Below are positions 50,988-59,600 of a stretch of 64,000 nt of DNA, piece by piece (position 1 is the stretch's first letter; each line of letters begins with the position of its first letter). The notes below the pieces were generated by a model, which was not told the origin of the DNA, made no database searches, and was given only the letters and a program-made list of their open reading frames with translations. The stretch spans positions 7,316,001 to 7,380,000 of the forward strand of contig NZ_CP109055.1 of NCBI RefSeq assembly GCF_035975855.1, read 5' to 3'. Source of the DNA: Streptomyces sp. NBC_01304. Its GTDB lineage: Bacteria > Actinomycetota > Actinomycetes > Streptomycetales > Streptomycetaceae. Both the position numbers and the translations under genes were made by a program.

Positions 50988-51643
50988 TCGGCCCTCGGCT
51001 CGCCGTACCAGCGCCACTTGGTGAGGCGCGGCCGGCCCGGCAGTTCCGCGCGGCCCGTGGCCCAGAGCAGTGTGGGCCACGGGCCGGTGTCGGTCGGGGC
51101 GTCCGGGAAGAGCCGGGCCAGGGTGCGGGCGCACAGGTCCGCGGGCGGCTCCCAGTCCAGGCCGAGGCCCTCGGCCACGTCGTGGGTGTGCACCAGGGTC
51201 TCCACGACGCCCATCGCGGCGAAGCCCTCGGGGTCCGAGTGGCCGAACACGTGGTACGACCTGACCTCCGGCGGGGTCAGACGGACCAGCGCCACGAGGA
51301 ACGCACCGCACGCCTCCAGGACTTGGAGCAGCCCGTCGGGGCCGGCCGCGGGGTCGGCGTGCACGGCGTTGGCGGGGCCGCCCGGGGTGCGGGCCTCCCA
51401 GAGGAAGGGCACCTCGCGCTCCTGGGGCGGGGACTCGAGGCCGAACCGGGAGGCGTACGAGAAGAGGTCGTCGGCCAGGTGCTCGACGGTGTCCCAGCAG
51501 GTCCACTCCAGCGTCCCGGCCTTGCCCTGCCAGGCATCGGCGGGGGCCTTGCGGAGGGTGGCGAGGGCCAGTCGGACGGCGTGCTTGACGTCGTCGGCGG
51601 TCACGGGGGTGCGGGGGGCTGCCGCCGGTGGGGTGGTGGTCAT
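50984..51643 (-). CDS. maleylpyruvate isomerase N-terminal/DinB-like mycothiol-dependent protein
   Basis: A protein of 219 residues with a four-helix DinB-like fold: LEWTCWDTVEHLADDLFSYASRFG (metal-ligand His in the first helix) and VVETLVHTHDVAEGLGLDWEPP (second and third ligands in HTHD). This matches the TIGR03083/MDMPI family, whose members often use mycothiol as cofactor. The reaction is unknown. The stop codon TAG is provided by the end of the adjacent inverted-repeat element, so the native C-terminus may have been altered when that element inserted. A start at the ATG of MTTTPPAAAP fits the family. Confidence 0.85.
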   Translation of the reverse strand: MTTTPPAAAPRTPVTADDVKHAVRLALATLRKAPADAWQGKAGTLEWTCWDTVEHLADDLFSYASRFGLESPPQEREVPFLWEARTPGGPANAVHADPAAGPDGLLQVLEACGAFLVALVRLTPPEVRSYHVFGHSDPEGFAAMGVVETLVHTHDVAEGLGLDWEPPADLCARTLARLFPDAPTDTGPWPTLLWATGRAELPGRPRLTKWRWYGEPRAD

Positions 51644-51709
51644 GGCGCGGACCGTATCCGGTTGGTCGTATGTACGCGATCAGATATCCGGTGCGTCCCG
51701 CGTATGTGA

Positions 51710-52297
51710 TCAGTGGTCCGGGAACGACAGCCTCTGCAACAGTCCCCAGGTGAACTCGGCCACGCAGCGCCGCCGTTGCCCGTCGGCTGTCTCCGGTGCG
51801 GTGAACAGCAGGCGCCAGCGGGTGGGGGCCGTGCCCTCCAGGGGCTGGGCCGGCGGGAAGGCGCGGGCCACCTCATCGACCGTGGCGGACCAAGGGGTCA
51901 GGTCGTCGAGGCCGGTGAGGGTCGGGCCCGCGGTGCCCGGGGTGCGGATCAGCCACTCGTTCCATACGGCGCCGGTCGGGGCGAGCAGGATCTCGAACCG
52001 GAGGTCCGGCCAGAGCGGGACGGGCCAGAGCTGCGCCTCGCACTCCAGGTCGCCGATCTTCCGGGTCAGGGTCTGCTCGGGCGGGCCCAGGACCTGCCGG
52101 TACCGCGAGGCCGCGCCCCGGCCGCGGGGTGAGCGGGTCATGGCCTGCCAGCGGCGGTTGGCCTCGCGCATGTCGGCGACGCTTGTGCCTAGCCGGCGTC
52201 GGGCGTCTTCCACGAGGTCGGGGTTGTGGTCTGCCATGCGGCGCAGGAGGACCAGCTGGAAGTCGTGGGGTGTGAACGGGGTGCTGGTGTGGGCCAT
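51710..52297 (-). CDS. conserved hypothetical protein
   Basis: A protein of 195 residues; I do not recognise the family. The N-terminal third is helical and charged (FQLVLLRRMADHNPDLVEDARRRL, DMREANRRWQAMTR). The rest is beta-rich with tryptophans at regular positions (AQLWPVPLWPDLRFEILLAPTGAVWNEWLIRTPG, WGLLQRLSF). It has no signal peptide, membrane segment or metal motif. It lies downstream of a hairpin repeat that separates it from the glycan operon, so it probably has its own promoter. Intact codon bias and the Trp pattern support a real gene. Confidence 0.7.
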   Translation of the reverse strand: MAHTSTPFTPHDFQLVLLRRMADHNPDLVEDARRRLGTSVADMREANRRWQAMTRSPRGRGAASRYRQVLGPPEQTLTRKIGDLECEAQLWPVPLWPDLRFEILLAPTGAVWNEWLIRTPGTAGPTLTGLDDLTPWSATVDEVARAFPPAQPLEGTAPTRWRLLFTAPETADGQRRRCVAEFTWGLLQRLSFPDH

Positions 52298-52317
52298 GTG
52301 GTGATTCTTCCCCTCCC

Positions 52318-52458
52318 CGCCCCTTCCCGAAATGCTGCGCAGCCTGGGGCTGCGCCCCTAGCCCCCAGATCGGCCTTCGGCCTCTGTCCTCAAGCGCCGG
52401 ACGGGCTGATTCATCAGCCCGTCCGGCGCTTGAGGACTTTCGGGAAGGGGCGGGGAGG
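52318..52458. terminator. hairpin of the GCCGGACGGGCTGAT repeat family, terminator of the glycan operon
   Basis: A perfect 24-bp stem (52387-52410 with 52413-52436, loop TC) is flanked by CCCCGCCCCTTCCCG and CGGGAAGGGGCGGGG arms. The outer stem resembles the copies at 2898-2978 and 14278-14440. An extra CAGCCTGGGGCTG hairpin lies inside. It sits 13 bp after the stop of the FkbM-like gene. Confidence 0.85.
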
Positions 52459-52470
52459 GGAATGGAGAAC

Positions 52471-53235
52471 TCACCCAGGCTGCCGACCGTCCGGCAGGAA
52501 CAGCACGGAGTTCACATACCGAGGCCCACGGAAGGGCAGCACCCGACGCAGCAGCCCGCGTCGGACGACGTACTCTCTACGCGCCTGATGACCGGCCAGG
52601 TCGAAGTCGTCGAGCGGCACCCACGACCGCTCGGGCAGCACCCACCCCCGATACCCGTGCGACGCGAGCAGCGACACCACCGGCCCCATCGGCTGGATGC
52701 GCGCCTCCAACTCGACGATGAGCGCCGGGCGGTCCCGGTCGAGGAGGGACTCGGCGCCTCTGAGCACCGCCAACTCGTTCCCATCCACATCGATCTTGAT
52801 GAAGTCGACCTCGCGCAACCCGAGCCCGTCCAGCGTCAGACAGGGCACATCCACCGCCCGGGCATGAATGTCGCGGCGTACCAGCGACGACACTCCCCGC
52901 TCGCCCCGATCCCCCTGCGGCAGCCACAGCCGGGCAGTGCCCCGCCGGTCCGAGGCCGCGGCCTGGACGACGTCGACGTTGGACGGCGTGGTCGACTCAA
53001 GAGTGTGGGCCAGGTGCGGCACCGGCTCGACCGCGACCACCCGCCGGGCCCGCCGCGCGAGCCGGTGTGACCAGGGCCCGAACCAGCCGCCGACGTCGAC
53101 CGCCGTGTCGCAGCCGGCCGGGCAGAAGTCGGCGAGATGGGCGAGCTCCGGTTCGAAGCGGGGATAGACGAACTGGGCCAGGGATCCGACCAGTCGGGCG
53201 GGAAGCAGCGGGCCGATGCGTGCGGCGACGGTCAT
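52471..53235 (-). CDS. FkbM-family methyltransferase
   Basis: A protein of 254 residues. The Rossmann SAM motif is DTAVDVGGWFGPWSHRLA, followed by VVAVEPVPHLAHTLES, the RDIHARAVDVPCLTLDGLGLREVDFIKIDVDG block diagnostic of FkbM proteins, and NELAVLRGAESLL. FkbM enzymes O-methylate sugars or polyketides. In this operon, methylation of a glycan or glycolipid is most likely. It starts one base after the Trm112-like stop, and its own end is closed by the hairpin repeat, so it is the last gene of the glycan operon. Confidence 0.9.
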   Translation of the reverse strand: MTVAARIGPLLPARLVGSLAQFVYPRFEPELAHLADFCPAGCDTAVDVGGWFGPWSHRLARRARRVVAVEPVPHLAHTLESTTPSNVDVVQAAASDRRGTARLWLPQGDRGERGVSSLVRRDIHARAVDVPCLTLDGLGLREVDFIKIDVDGNELAVLRGAESLLDRDRPALIVELEARIQPMGPVVSLLASHGYRGWVLPERSWVPLDDFDLAGHQARREYVVRRGLLRRVLPFRGPRYVNSVLFLPDGRQPG

Positions 53236-53236
53236 G

Positions 53237-53467
53237 TCACGTCACCTCGCTGGCCTCGCCCGCCTCGATTCGCTTGAGGAGACTCTCGTGCTCGTCGTCG
53301 GACACCTGCTCGCCGGAGGCGGGGAGGAGTTGCGGGATGCCGTCGATGATCGGGTAGCGGCGGCGAAGGCGGGGGTTGTAGAGCGTGTCCTCCGGGGTGA
53401 GGAGGTGCAGCGGGCCCTTGTCGAGGGGGCACGCGAGGATTTTCAGCAGCGGGTCGTCGGAGTTCAA
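53237..53467 (-). CDS. Trm112-like small zinc-ribbon-type protein
   Basis: A protein of 76 residues: LLKILACPLDKGPLHLLTPEDTLYNPRLRRRYPIIDGIPQLLP. This is the UPF0434/Trm112 core, although only one Cys (ACPL) is retained, so zinc binding is doubtful. Trm112-like proteins activate methyltransferases, and here it lies directly between methyltransferase genes. Its ATG overlaps the stop of the transporter gene (ATGA), and its stop is one base before the FkbM start. It may be the partner of one of the operon's methyltransferases; that is inference. Confidence 0.85.
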   Translation of the reverse strand: MNSDDPLLKILACPLDKGPLHLLTPEDTLYNPRLRRRYPIIDGIPQLLPASGEQVSDDEHESLLKRIEAGEASEVT

Positions 53468-54468
53468 GGCTGGTCAGCTCCTTCGGGGTTCAAGCCGGAT
53501 TCACGCAGGATTTGTGATTCGGTGCTGGTCAACTCCCTGGGGCTGTCCGGAGGTGGGGGGAGGGCAGGAGGCTCAGGAGACGCGGGGGCGGCCGGCTCGT
53601 CGTGGCGTGGCAGCGCGAGCAGCACCGACACCGCAAGGGCCGTCCCCGCGATGCGCAGCGCGAGCCGCACCGGTTCGTCCGGCAGCGGTTCGCCGAACGC
53701 GAGTGTCCCGAGTACCGCGGTGAACAGACACGTAACCGTCGTGCACACCGGCACGATCAGTGAGGCCCGGGACCGTTGCAGCGCCGCCTGCGACATGATC
53801 AGGCCGAACGGGAAGGTGAAGAGGAGCAGGTACGGATAGGGGGAGGAGAGGAGCCCTCGGGCGGCTCCGGCCAGTCCCGAGGTCGTCAGATAGCTCGACA
53901 CCCCCTTGATGGCCAGCGAGCTCACCCCGTACAGCAGGCCCACCGCCACCCCGTACTCGACTCCGTTCGTCGGCATCCGGTGCTGGCGTTTGGCCCGGCG
54001 TTCGGCGGCCGCGTACAGCCACAGGCCCGCAGCCAGCGACGGCACGCAGATCAGCAGCACCAGCTGCACCGGGGCGTGCTTGCTGACCTGGTCGGCGCCC
54101 TCCTTCAGGGAGAGGACGACCATGAGCAGCGCGGCGAGGATCGCCCCGATCGCGTACCGCTCACGCCCCGACGTCTGTTCGCCGAGCAGGACCGACGACA
54201 GGAGGACGAGGAGCACCAGGCCGGACACGAAGATGCCCTGGGCCGCCGCGATCGGCAGCGTCCGGTACACCGCGAGCTGCGCCCCGAAGCCCGCCGCGAG
54301 GGCCAGCGATCCGCCGATCCACAGCGGGCTGCCCAGGACATGACGAAGGAGGACGAACGGCTGTCGCGTGGAGAGCGAAGGCAGCTTCCCCAGAGCCCTC
54401 TTTTCCAGTACGAAGCCGATGCTGTACAGCGTGTTGGCCAGCAGCGCAGAGGCCACCCCCCACCACAC
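53464..54468 (-). CDS. DMT-superfamily (EamA-like) membrane transporter
   Basis: A protein of 334 residues with about nine to ten membrane segments: WWGVASALLANTLYSIGFVLEKRAL, WIGGSLALAAGFGAQLAVY, GIFVSGLVLLVLLSSVLLGEQ, IGAILAALLMVVLSL, LLFTFPFGLIMSQAALQRSRASLIVPVCTTV. The two EamA halves are visible, with the GE(P/Q) motif after helix 4 of each half. A Pro-rich cytoplasmic tail ends the protein. It could flip or export a lipid- or sugar-linked intermediate for the glycan operon. The GTG at 54468 follows AGGA and starts one base after the methyltransferase stop. Confidence 0.85.
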   Translation of the reverse strand: MWWGVASALLANTLYSIGFVLEKRALGKLPSLSTRQPFVLLRHVLGSPLWIGGSLALAAGFGAQLAVYRTLPIAAAQGIFVSGLVLLVLLSSVLLGEQTSGRERYAIGAILAALLMVVLSLKEGADQVSKHAPVQLVLLICVPSLAAGLWLYAAAERRAKRQHRMPTNGVEYGVAVGLLYGVSSLAIKGVSSYLTTSGLAGAARGLLSSPYPYLLLFTFPFGLIMSQAALQRSRASLIVPVCTTVTCLFTAVLGTLAFGEPLPDEPVRLALRIAGTALAVSVLLALPRHDEPAAPASPEPPALPPPPDSPRELTSTESQILRESGLNPEGADQP

Positions 54469-54469
54469 G

Positions 54470-55216
54470 CTAGGTCCTGCGGGCGTGAACGAGCAGGATC
54501 GAGGCGGCACTTGGTCGTGCGCAGGCGAGTCTGTCCAGGGGGCGGAGCACCCGGGGCACTCCGTGGAAGGGCGCTCCGGCGACGCGAACCACCTCGAAGC
54601 CCGAGGCGGTCAGGAACTCGCGCAGCGCCCGCGCGGTGTAGAGCCGCAGATGGCCCACGACCTCCTTGCCCGGCCGGCCGTGGATGCCGCGCAGGCTCAC
54701 CTCGGAGAACACCGGCTGGACGCCCGCGAGCAGCAGGGCACGGTTGTACCAGGCGGCCAGATTGGGGGTCGACAGCATCAGATGGCCTCCCGGCTTCAGG
54801 ATCCGGCGCAGTTCGTCGAGGGCGCTGTCCGGGTCGACGAGATGCTCGATGACCTCGCTGAACAGGACGGCGTCGGCGCTCGCGTCGGCCAACGGCAGCC
54901 CGCCGTCGGACAGTTCACCGCGCACGACGTACGACATGTGGGACTGGGCGCGCTTGAGCGCGTCCTGCGACCAGTCGACGCCGATCACCCGGTGGCCCGC
55001 GAGCAGGGGTGCGGCCGCCCGGGCCGCGGTGCCGTCGCCGCAGCCGATGTCGAGGACGACACCGGGCGCCGCGGTGGCCGGGCCGAGGGCGTCGGCGAGC
55101 ATCCGGGCCTGGCGCAGGCTGCGGGCGTCGCCGGAGGCGACGGGGACGGCCGGGTCCTCGTAGAAGTCGCGCAGCCCGGGGGGCCGGGTGCGCGTCGTGG
55201 AGGTCGTGGTGGTCAT
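54470..55216 (-). CDS. class I SAM-dependent methyltransferase
   Basis: A protein of 248 residues. An N-terminal Thr/Ser/Arg-rich stretch (TTTTSTTRTRPPGL) is followed by motif I VVLDIGCGDGTAARAA, motif II VIGVDWSQDALKRAQ, LPLADASADAVLFSEVIEHLVDPDSAL and LRRILKPGGHLMLSTPN. The substrate is unknown; sugar or lipid methylation is likely from the context. The ATG overlaps the stop of the condensation-domain gene (ATGA). A YTARALREFLTASGFEVV segment is typical of UbiE/type-11 methyltransferases. Confidence 0.88.
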   Translation of the reverse strand: MTTTTSTTRTRPPGLRDFYEDPAVPVASGDARSLRQARMLADALGPATAAPGVVLDIGCGDGTAARAAAPLLAGHRVIGVDWSQDALKRAQSHMSYVVRGELSDGGLPLADASADAVLFSEVIEHLVDPDSALDELRRILKPGGHLMLSTPNLAAWYNRALLLAGVQPVFSEVSLRGIHGRPGKEVVGHLRLYTARALREFLTASGFEVVRVAGAPFHGVPRVLRPLDRLACARPSAASILLVHARRT

Positions 55217-56628
55217 ACGTCGCCGCCCTCGCTCGTCGTCGGACCGGAGGTCGGGTCGGGCTCGGGGGCCGGGAGCTCCGTCGCGTGCATGTAGTGCTCG
55301 AACAGGTCCCGCAGGTGGGTGCCGTCGCCCTGGCTGAGCAGCGACTTGGACCAGCGCAGGGCGAGGTGGAGGCGGCCCGCGGTGGACGCGGTGGTCACGG
55401 TGAGGCCGCGCGGGACCCGGGCGGGTGCCGAGAACCAGACGGCGTGCGCGCGGCCCGCGTCGCCGAAGTCGAGGGCGTACGGGATGCGGCCGATGTTGCT
55501 GAGCAGGGTCGTGGACGTCCACGGGCCGGCGGCCCGCCGCAGGCCCCTGGTCAGGGCGGCTCGCCAGGACACGGGGACCACCGGTGCGGTCAGCAGGTTC
55601 GCGCCGCGCCCCAACTGGGGGCGGCTCAGGGCCTTCAGGGCGCGGGTGCGCTCGGCGGTGCGGCAGAGCAGATCGCGGACCCGGTCGGCGGACATCTCGT
55701 CGCCGTCCAGCTCACCGGTCACCAACTCGTCGGCGGCGAAAGGTACTTCCACGAGCCGGGTGCCGTTCCCGATGGGCATGTCGGCGTCGCGCGTGCGGTC
55801 GTCCACGGGCATGGTGATCCGCATCGGGCGTGCGCCCTTGCCGTGCTCGCGGTTCCAGTGCGCGATCATCAGGGCGGTCGCGACCATCAGCTGGTCGTTG
55901 ACGGTGTACGCGGCCCCCTTCGGCCGCTTCGGCACCGGGAGTTCGGCGATCAGCATGCCGTTGCCGGGCGAGTGCTCGGGCAGGCCGGGCGCGACGTGCG
56001 CGGGCGTGGCCCAGCCGCCCGGCATGTCCACCGGCTCGGCCGCCGGGCCGTCCCCGGACGCGGCGCGCACGGGTGGCGCCACGGGGGAGTTGTCCTGCCC
56101 GCCGTACAGCTCGGCGGCGGTCGCCAGGACCCGCAGACAGGCGGGCCCGTCCAGGGCGGTGTGGTTGATGACGAGGAACAGCACGGCCCCGCCCGGCACT
56201 TCGGGGTCGTCCACCATTTCCAGCCGGATGGGCGGGGACGCCGACAGCGGGGGCGCGTCGGCGAGCGCCCGCTGCCGCGCGAGCTTGAGCGCGTCCGGCC
56301 CCGGTTCGGGGAAGGTGACGACCTCCACCTCGGGCCCCGGCGTCAGCTCCCACTCGTAGCGGCGCCGGTACCAGGGCCCCGGCGCCTCCCGCATCAGGAT
56401 GCGGGGGTGCCGCTTCAGTGCCTCGACGAAGGCGGCCGTGAGCCGGTCCGGGTCCGGACGGCCGGGCAGGTGCACTTCTATGTGGACGGTTTCCGGCTCC
56501 TCCTCCTGGAGGCAGTGCCGGGCGACCTCGTCGACGACGGGGAAGGGGACGCGGGGGTGCGGGGCCGCCCCGGCCGGGCCCGGCCCCGCGGATCCCGTGT
56601 CCGGGCCCGGGTGTTGCAGTGCCGTCAT
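55213..56628 (-). CDS. condensation-domain (PapA5/WES-like) acyltransferase
   Basis: A protein of 471 residues. The catalytic motif HxxxDG is present as H156-TALDG, with the preceding LFLVINHTALDGPACLRVL block. A second domain contains NDQLMVATALMIAHWN and RITMPVDDRTRDADMPIGNGTRL; it matches the C-terminal half of condensation-type acyltransferases, including an N-G-T latch. PapA5-like enzymes move acyl groups from carrier proteins or CoA to alcohols of lipids and sugars. Within this operon it could acylate the product of the AftD-like enzyme. Its ATG overlaps the AftD stop (ATGA). Confidence 0.85.
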   Translation of the reverse strand: MTALQHPGPDTGSAGPGPAGAAPHPRVPFPVVDEVARHCLQEEEPETVHIEVHLPGRPDPDRLTAAFVEALKRHPRILMREAPGPWYRRRYEWELTPGPEVEVVTFPEPGPDALKLARQRALADAPPLSASPPIRLEMVDDPEVPGGAVLFLVINHTALDGPACLRVLATAAELYGGQDNSPVAPPVRAASGDGPAAEPVDMPGGWATPAHVAPGLPEHSPGNGMLIAELPVPKRPKGAAYTVNDQLMVATALMIAHWNREHGKGARPMRITMPVDDRTRDADMPIGNGTRLVEVPFAADELVTGELDGDEMSADRVRDLLCRTAERTRALKALSRPQLGRGANLLTAPVVPVSWRAALTRGLRRAAGPWTSTTLLSNIGRIPYALDFGDAGRAHAVWFSAPARVPRGLTVTTASTAGRLHLALRWSKSLLSQGDGTHLRDLFEHYMHATELPAPEPDPTSGPTTSEGGDV

Positions 56629-59600
56629 GCCTGGTCTCCTTCCCCCGCCCCGCCCGTCGACTCCGGGGGCGTGGGCCTGAACTTCGGCCGCTTGCGCGGC
56701 GAGAGCCGTGTCGTCGACGGCTCCGGCTGCGCGCTGGCGGGCCCCCGTGCCGAGACCGTCGGGCCCGACTCCGGTTCACCGGCGCGCGGGGCCGTGCCCA
56801 GCGGCGGCGTCGAACCGTCCTGACCCGGACCGGGGTTGGTGCCCCGCTCACGGCGTGGCAGGGGCGCGGTCGGCGGGTCGGCGTCGGGGCGCGGCGTGAC
56901 CGGCAAGGTCGCCGTGGACCCGCCGGGAGTCCCGCCAGGTGCGCCGGGAGCCCCGCCGGGACCGCCGGGCGCGTACGGCCCGAGCGGTGCGGAAGGGCCG
57001 GGAGGCGCGCCGGGCACCTGCGGGGCGGGGCCGTACATCGGCGCGTGCGGGCCCACCGCGGGCTCGGGCGCACGCTCCTCGCGTACCGTCGCCAGCGCCG
57101 CGAACAGCGCGATCAGGGCGAGCAGTTGGGCCGCAGGACCGAAGGCACCCTCGTCCGAGGAGACCGCCTGCCCGGCCCCGGTCGCCGCCGCGATCCCCGC
57201 GCCCGCCATCGCCACGAACGCGATCGGCACGAGCAGCGCGTGCTTCCACCAGGCGAGCAGCGCGAGAGCGGGCACGAGCAGCGCGAACGGTCCCGCGATC
57301 ACGATGCCGATCAGCGTGAGCACGACCGTGCCGAGGATCAGCCCCGGAGACGGCGGCACGGGCGAAGGCCCGTCGGAATTCTCCTCGTTGCGCCGGTAGA
57401 ACAGCAGCCCCACCAGGACGAGCACCGCGATGCCGCCGCCGATGATGCCGCCCTCGTACACCCGGGCGGGCTCGTACTCCAGCTTGATCGTGCCGGCCTG
57501 CCCCTCGGGAACGAGCCAGCCCTGCTGCCAGCCGTCGAGGCGGACCTTCTGCAGGGTCTTGCCGTTGAGGGTGGCCTTCCAGCCGTCGTTGTAGTTCTCG
57601 TACGTCGACACGTACGAGGCCGGACCGGCGTCGACCGCCAGTTCGCGCCGGTCGCCCTCCCAGTCGCGTACGGTCAACTTCCTTGTGTCGGCGGCCGCTT
57701 CACTCACGGAACCCCGCGTGAGGGAGATGTCCGTGAGGGCGAGGGGACCCTTGTCGTCGGCCTCCACCGTGTGGTCGCCCGCGCCGAGCGACACGCTGCC
57801 GTCGGAGGCGGCCCCGGCGCACAGCTCCACCTTGATGGGCCTGCGCTCGGTCAGGTCGCGGACCGTGCCGGAGGCCTTGGTCGCGTGCAGCGTCCCGTCG
57901 ATCGCGAGCGGCGGGCCCTCGCCGCAGCCCAGCTCGAAGGTGTCGTCCGCCTTCGGCTGCGGCGTGCGGTACTTGTCGAGCGCCGGGATGTAGATCTCGG
58001 TGAGGCCGATCGGCAGCTGCATCTGCTCATCGGCGAACGGGTTGTGGACGGTCAGCGGCGCCGACTTGGTCACCGTGATGTCCATCCGGTCCGTGGTGAT
58101 CGGCTCGAAGCGGGCGGCGCCGTTCTTGTCGACGCCCACCGTCGCCGCCCCGTCCGGGGACTGGATCGTGATCTCCTCGGGCCGCGTCGACAGACCGCCC
58201 GCGCCCGCGAGGATGATCTCGCCGACCGGCTGCTTGTCGGGCCAGCGGAGGTGGATCACCGCCGAGTCGCCCGCGATCCAGGCCGTCGTCAGGTCTCCGT
58301 CGGTGAGGTTGCGCGGCGACAGGTTCGGGCCGAGCTGCGCCGTCGAGTCGGCGCTCGCCCTGATCTGCTGCTCCTGCTCGGGCGCCACCTTGTAGAGGAG
58401 CTCGTCGAGCTTGTCGCCGGGCACGGTGGTCGCGCTCGCCTTCACCTCGTACGTTCCCTCGCCGGCCGTCTTGAACTTGCGGTGCAGGCCCACCTCGGCG
58501 GAGGTCGGGGCGAGTCCGCCCGGGTCGGCGCTGCGGTGCAGCGAGTAGGTGGTCGCGGTGCCGTCGGCGGCGTCGCCGTCGGCGGGCAGGTCGAGCAGCC
58601 GGTTCACCACGAGATCGGGAACGGTGATCTCGGAGAAGCCGGCCCCGCTCAGTCCGGGCCGCGCCTCCTGCACATCGAGGATGGTGACCTTCAGCCAACT
58701 GGCGGGACCTCGGGGTGCCTTGACGTTCTGCGGCATGCCGTTGGGCTGCAGCGGGCTGATCGCCTCGCCCCGGTCGGTCTCGACCTTCACCCGGGTCGGC
58801 GCGGGCCGCACCCCGTTCTGCGGCAGCGGCGTCAGGGAGATCGAAGAGTCGATCTCCTTCTTCTCGTCGAAGTCGACGCGCACCCACTGGCCCTCGGGCT
58901 TGCCGGGGGTGCCCTCGGCCCAGGCGGTGGAGCCGTTGTTGTCGAAGGCGTTCACCGGGTCGTACTGCGGCAGGTGGAACAGCCAGTTGCCGCTGGACGA
59001 CGCGGTCACCGACTTGGCGCCGCGCAGCGACGCGGTCGTCTGGTGCTCGATGCCCTCGGACGGCAGGATCTGCTTGGGCTTCGCGCCCGGGTCCTGGACG
59101 CTGCCGCTGTGATTGCGTTCCTCGGGCGTATAGGTGTACGAGGTACTGGAGTTGAGCAGTCCGAAGCGGGTGTCCGCCCGGCGCATCCCGTCACCCACGG
59201 CCCACAGCGGAGGCTGGCCGAGGCCCGGGTGGTTGTCCCCGGCGAGCACGGCCGGACGGTTGCGCATCGACGGGTCGGCCGACAGCGGAAGGATCGCCTC
59301 GGGGCCGCCGCTGACCACGGCCGTGTTGGCGACCTGCTGGATCCCGGCCTGACCGGGGCGCTGGGCGTCCTCGCCGGGCTGGTAGATCTCGACGGCCTGC
59401 TGCCTCGGATAAAGGCCCTCGATCTGGGTCGGGGTGTCGTCGGCGATGACACCGCCGGTCATCTTCGGCCCGAAGCCGGTGACCCGGGTGTACCCGGAGG
59501 CCTCCAGAGCCCGCTTGACGGTCGAGGACGGTACGGAGCCGATCTGGTCGGGGTCGAGGTCGTTGCGTACGACGACGTAGTGCAGACCGGAACGGCTCAA